Assembly (NCBI GenBank): GCA_008931825.1 | Contig: QXVZ01002566.1 | Location: 1-24,553 of the forward strand | Direction of reading: 5' to 3' | DNA length: 24,553 nucleotides | Origin: Phallusia fumigata | Taxonomy: Eukaryota > Chordata > Ascidiacea > Phlebobranchia > Ascidiidae | In this document: positions 21,840 through 24,553 of the stretch, one piece after another | Numbering within the stretch: the stretch's first letter is position 1 | Layout of the letters: the number at the start of each line of letters is the position of its first letter | Notes under the pieces: model-generated | The model's input: the letters and a program-made list of their open reading frames with translations, nothing else | Databases searched by the model: none | Told to the model about the DNA's origin: nothing | Translations under genes and position numbers: made by a program

Positions 21840-22920
21840 CATTGAATCATACCAGGTAATTTTGTACGACCAAGTCAAGTTAGGTGGCTGGCTCAACAAG
21901 CGTTATGCATTTTTTTGTTTTATTTAGTTTTAGAAAATGCTAAAAAACAACAATAAAAATGTGCGCTATAAATGCTCATCATATTATGCAGTTAAACATC
22001 GTCAAATCAGCCCAAATAAGTTTGTCGTCCGCACGCCAGCATTGTCGCGAGATGCCACAAGGTGTCGCATTCAAGCCACAAAATGTCGCTATAGAGCTAA
22101 ATAACTTGTTCAAGCAAGTCATGTTGCACTAGATGTGACGAAGAGCACGATTTTCAGCAATTGTACATTAACTGTCGCCGAAAATATTATAAGCGATTTC
22201 GGATTGTTTGGAAAATAACAAAAACCTCAAAAATTTACTCATATGTGTCTTTGATCAATTACACTTTATAAATAACATGGTTCCCATTTTTTCTGACCTA
22301 GGGTCTACAATACTTAAAACCGACTTTACAAGTCGTGGGCGAAATGAAAATCTCAAGTTAAATCTCAAAGTCACGTATTAAAGATATCTTTTACCTTTGA
22401 CCAGGCGCACACCGTTAATATTTGGCAATACAGAAAAGCTTTTAAACAAAATAAATATTAAGTTTGTTCCACACTTTGTGCCAAGTTTTGTTTCCAATCT
22501 GCTTTTTTTGACAATGTGCCATGCTGTGGGTATTCCAGTTTATCACCGGATATTGGACAAATACACAAAATGAAAGTAGTTGTGTTGTCGATTAACTGGG
22601 CCATGTACGTGTTACCACAAGCCCTACACTTCATGTGAACGTGATCATCGTAACAGCAAAGTAAACTGACGCTCGCAAATAAAATTAAAAGCTACAGGTT
22701 GACGTTAGGGAAGGATTCCTGGTTGTATTTGTGCCGAAACCTGTTTACTTGTGGTTGATTTCGGAGATAGCGCGTTTGCGCTTCACTAGAAGTTATTACT
22801 TTCGTTTTAATGTTGTTTGTAGATTTATGCACTTTGACCCCATACGGTTATCGATATCTGTCAGGCTCTTCCATTGTATGATTGAGGCGGCAATATACCA
22901 ATAAATAGGTACAAACTGTA
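21840..22920. mobile_element. Dispersed repeat, copy 2
   Basis: Second copy of the repeat at about 11860-13110, in the same orientation. The two copies differ by many substitutions and small indels, and neither has a shared open frame. Matches such as GTTAAACATCGTCAAATCA, TTTGTCGTC.GCACGCCAGC and CAAGCCACAAAATGTCGCTA fix the register. It has no gene of its own that I can see. Confidence 0.7.
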
Positions 22921-23317
22921 TATTGTTTACCTGGAAAAATCATAACTGCATAAACTATTTTCCAAACGCTCCGTTACTAAACCGTAATAACATACAACCG
23001 AGTATTATTATAAAGGATAAATTACTTTAAAGCGATAAACAATTAACTCTTTTTGACTCTTTGAAATGACTTTAATTTAAAGCAAAGAAAACTGGTTGAA
23101 AGGCCGGTTTAATTTGTATCAATGTGATCACGTATTTATGTCAGTTTTACAAAATGGCAAAATAGGCCAGTAAGCAAGACTTTGTGAAAATGGTATAACG
23201 GGACCAATAAATAGCTGATTAATTTAGTTCCGTTGACAATGAACGACTTCGTAACTTAAATCGAACTCGATGTTATATCCAAGCGTGGCTCGTTAAGTGA
23301 AGGAAAATTTATATCTT
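22921..23317. other. Intergenic stretch, nothing recognised
   Basis: AT-rich sequence with no supported exon, RNA gene or repeat. Confidence 0.4.
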
Positions 23318-23753
23318 TCCACCTCGGTGTCAAAGGTTTTCATATCCAAAAACTTGTTTTTGCCCACATACTGGTGTTATTTGAAAATTTGCTGTACACC
23401 GGTATTTAACAATAATACCACGGTAAAGTTTTTGGGGGTATTAGCACATTTATATACGCAACCCTATAAATTGCGCAGTATTGCATTCTTATTAAAGATA
23501 AATCATGTTTTGCGTGGTGACGAATTCAATTTTGNTCCACCTCGGTGTCGAGGGTTTTCAAATCCAAAAACTTGTTTTTTGCCCACATACTGGTGATATT
23601 TGAAAATTTGCTGTACACCGGTATTTAACAATAATACCACGGTAAAGTTTTTGGGGGTATTAGCACATTTATATACGCAACCCTATAAATTGCGCAGTAT
23701 TGCATTCTTATTAAAGATGAATCATGTTTTGCGTGGTGACGAATTCAATTTTG
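23318..23753. repeat. Direct repeat of about 217 bp, copies abutting at a single N (23535)
   Basis: Positions 23318-23534 and 23536-23753 are copies with only a few differences (for example CAAAGGTTTTCATATCC against CGAGGGTTTTCAAATCC, and GATAAATC against GATGAATC). Copy 1 ends exactly before the N and copy 2 begins exactly after it. As at 1654, this is the pattern of overlapping contigs joined without merging. The frames running through it (23297-23827) are not supported as a gene. Confidence 0.85.
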
Positions 23754-24553
23754 CTTTTCTCATTTTGAGAGCGCAAACTTGCCATTGCAAACCTTTCCGA
23801 GATAATACAGAGGTCTTAACATCGTAAAAAAATCATAAAGTAGTGGTGTTGTTGGGTGTACCAAGTTTCATTTATTGCTAATTTTATTTTTATCATTTAA
23901 ACAAAACACGCTAAGAGTATTGAACAAAAACAAGAAAACCAAATTTACAATGCCAGGAAGAGTTTCTGTGTCATAAAACAGCTTTTTATCGATTACTTAG
24001 CACATTATTGTGTACTTTTGGTTGATTTACGAGTCTGGCGCGAGAACTGAATGTTTGCGAATAAAAGTTGCAACCTGTTTCACTTTTTGTTTGCCCACTG
24101 ATATTACTGTGTAACACATCAGGTCGATTTAGGCTGTGAAGGTTAACTTTGTTAACGCTTATATGACATTTGCAGAGCAACCGGATTGCAAGGTCATGCA
24201 ATTATATCGTTTCTTACGTACAATTATTATTCACAAAATATACGATAGACGGAAGAATAGTATATATGTCGTAGTTATGTCACATTATTTGAAAAAAGAA
24301 TGAACGAAATATGAATCACTCGACAAATCACTCACACTGCCGTTAATACGAGAGTTTTCTGAATCAGTAACGACAAATGATTGGCCTACATGTGGCAAAC
24401 ATTGCGATTGAAATCAAGAAATCGGTTATATTAAAAAAAGAGAATTAAAAATTCCTATTTACTCCATGCCAATTTCCATTACACTTCGCTTGAAGATCTC
24501 TGCAAAAAAGTTATTAAACTTAATAAAGGAGACCCACAAAACCATTTTGCGTT
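23754..24553. other. Intergenic stretch, nothing recognised
   Basis: AT-rich DNA to the window end. The open frame at 23986-24201 (minus) has no domain, no signal sequence and no splice context that would support it. Confidence 0.4.

Noticed and set aside
23297-23827. Two long plus-strand frames with repeated protein sequence, suggesting a tandem-repeat protein
   Set aside because: The repetition is explained by the two DNA copies joined at N23535. No signal sequence, domain or splice support.
1-24553. tRNA, rRNA, CRISPR or bacterial operon features
   Set aside because: No cloverleaf with conserved A and B boxes, no rRNA-like block and no regular spacer array was seen. The gene structure is spliced and eukaryotic.

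Overview
The window looks like nuclear DNA of an invertebrate chordate, most likely a sea squirt of the genus Ciona. This is an inference from the AT-rich, compact intergenic DNA, many short introns, IgSF/CCP exon shuffling and the signs of high haplotype divergence. No sequence in the window names the species. There is no prokaryotic gene layout, and the genes must be read as spliced exons, mostly joined in phase 1. I rebuilt exon chains by hand from open frame, GT/AG sites, phase and comparison between copies.

Region 1 (258-19065) is a receptor gene cluster. Receptor A (minus, 258-5622, 14 exons, predicted 867 aa) and receptor B (minus, 15015-19065, 15 exons, predicted 875 aa) are paralogues. 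Each has a signal peptide, an N-terminal cysteine-containing domain I do not recognise, one CCP/sushi-like module, six Ig-like domains, one transmembrane helix and a tyrosine-bearing cytoplasmic tail. Receptor C (minus, 9886-11855) is a copy that lost its 5' half. A decayed piece of a fourth copy lies at 9180-9290. Head-to-head with A is receptor D (plus, 6364-8949): signal peptide, Ig-like domain, two CCP modules, a Cys-rich segment, a transmembrane helix and a short basic tail. An orphan transmembrane exon at 13360-13468 (plus) resembles that of D. The array therefore reads as a duplicated divergent unit, [Ig receptor on minus / CCP receptor on plus]. In the second unit the two gene heads appear to have been replaced by a dispersed repeat (about 11.86-13.11 kb).

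The striking feature is that A and B share nearly the same ectodomain and membrane helix, but just after the membrane they switch to unrelated tails. B and C carry YxN, YxxL and ITIM-like tyrosines. A carries YASV, NPIY and YGGL. This is the layout of a paired or multi-signal receptor family, perhaps for immune or self/non-self recognition; the function is inference.

Region 2 (19.1-24.55 kb) is mostly non-genic. It holds a minus-strand MADF (Myb/SANT-like) gene or transposon-derived fragment (20254-21162), a second copy of the 1.1-kb dispersed repeat (about 21.8-22.9 kb) and a small palindromic element. Two single N bases (1654 and 23535) each sit exactly between two near-identical direct repeats, as expected if two overlapping haplotype contigs were stitched without merging.
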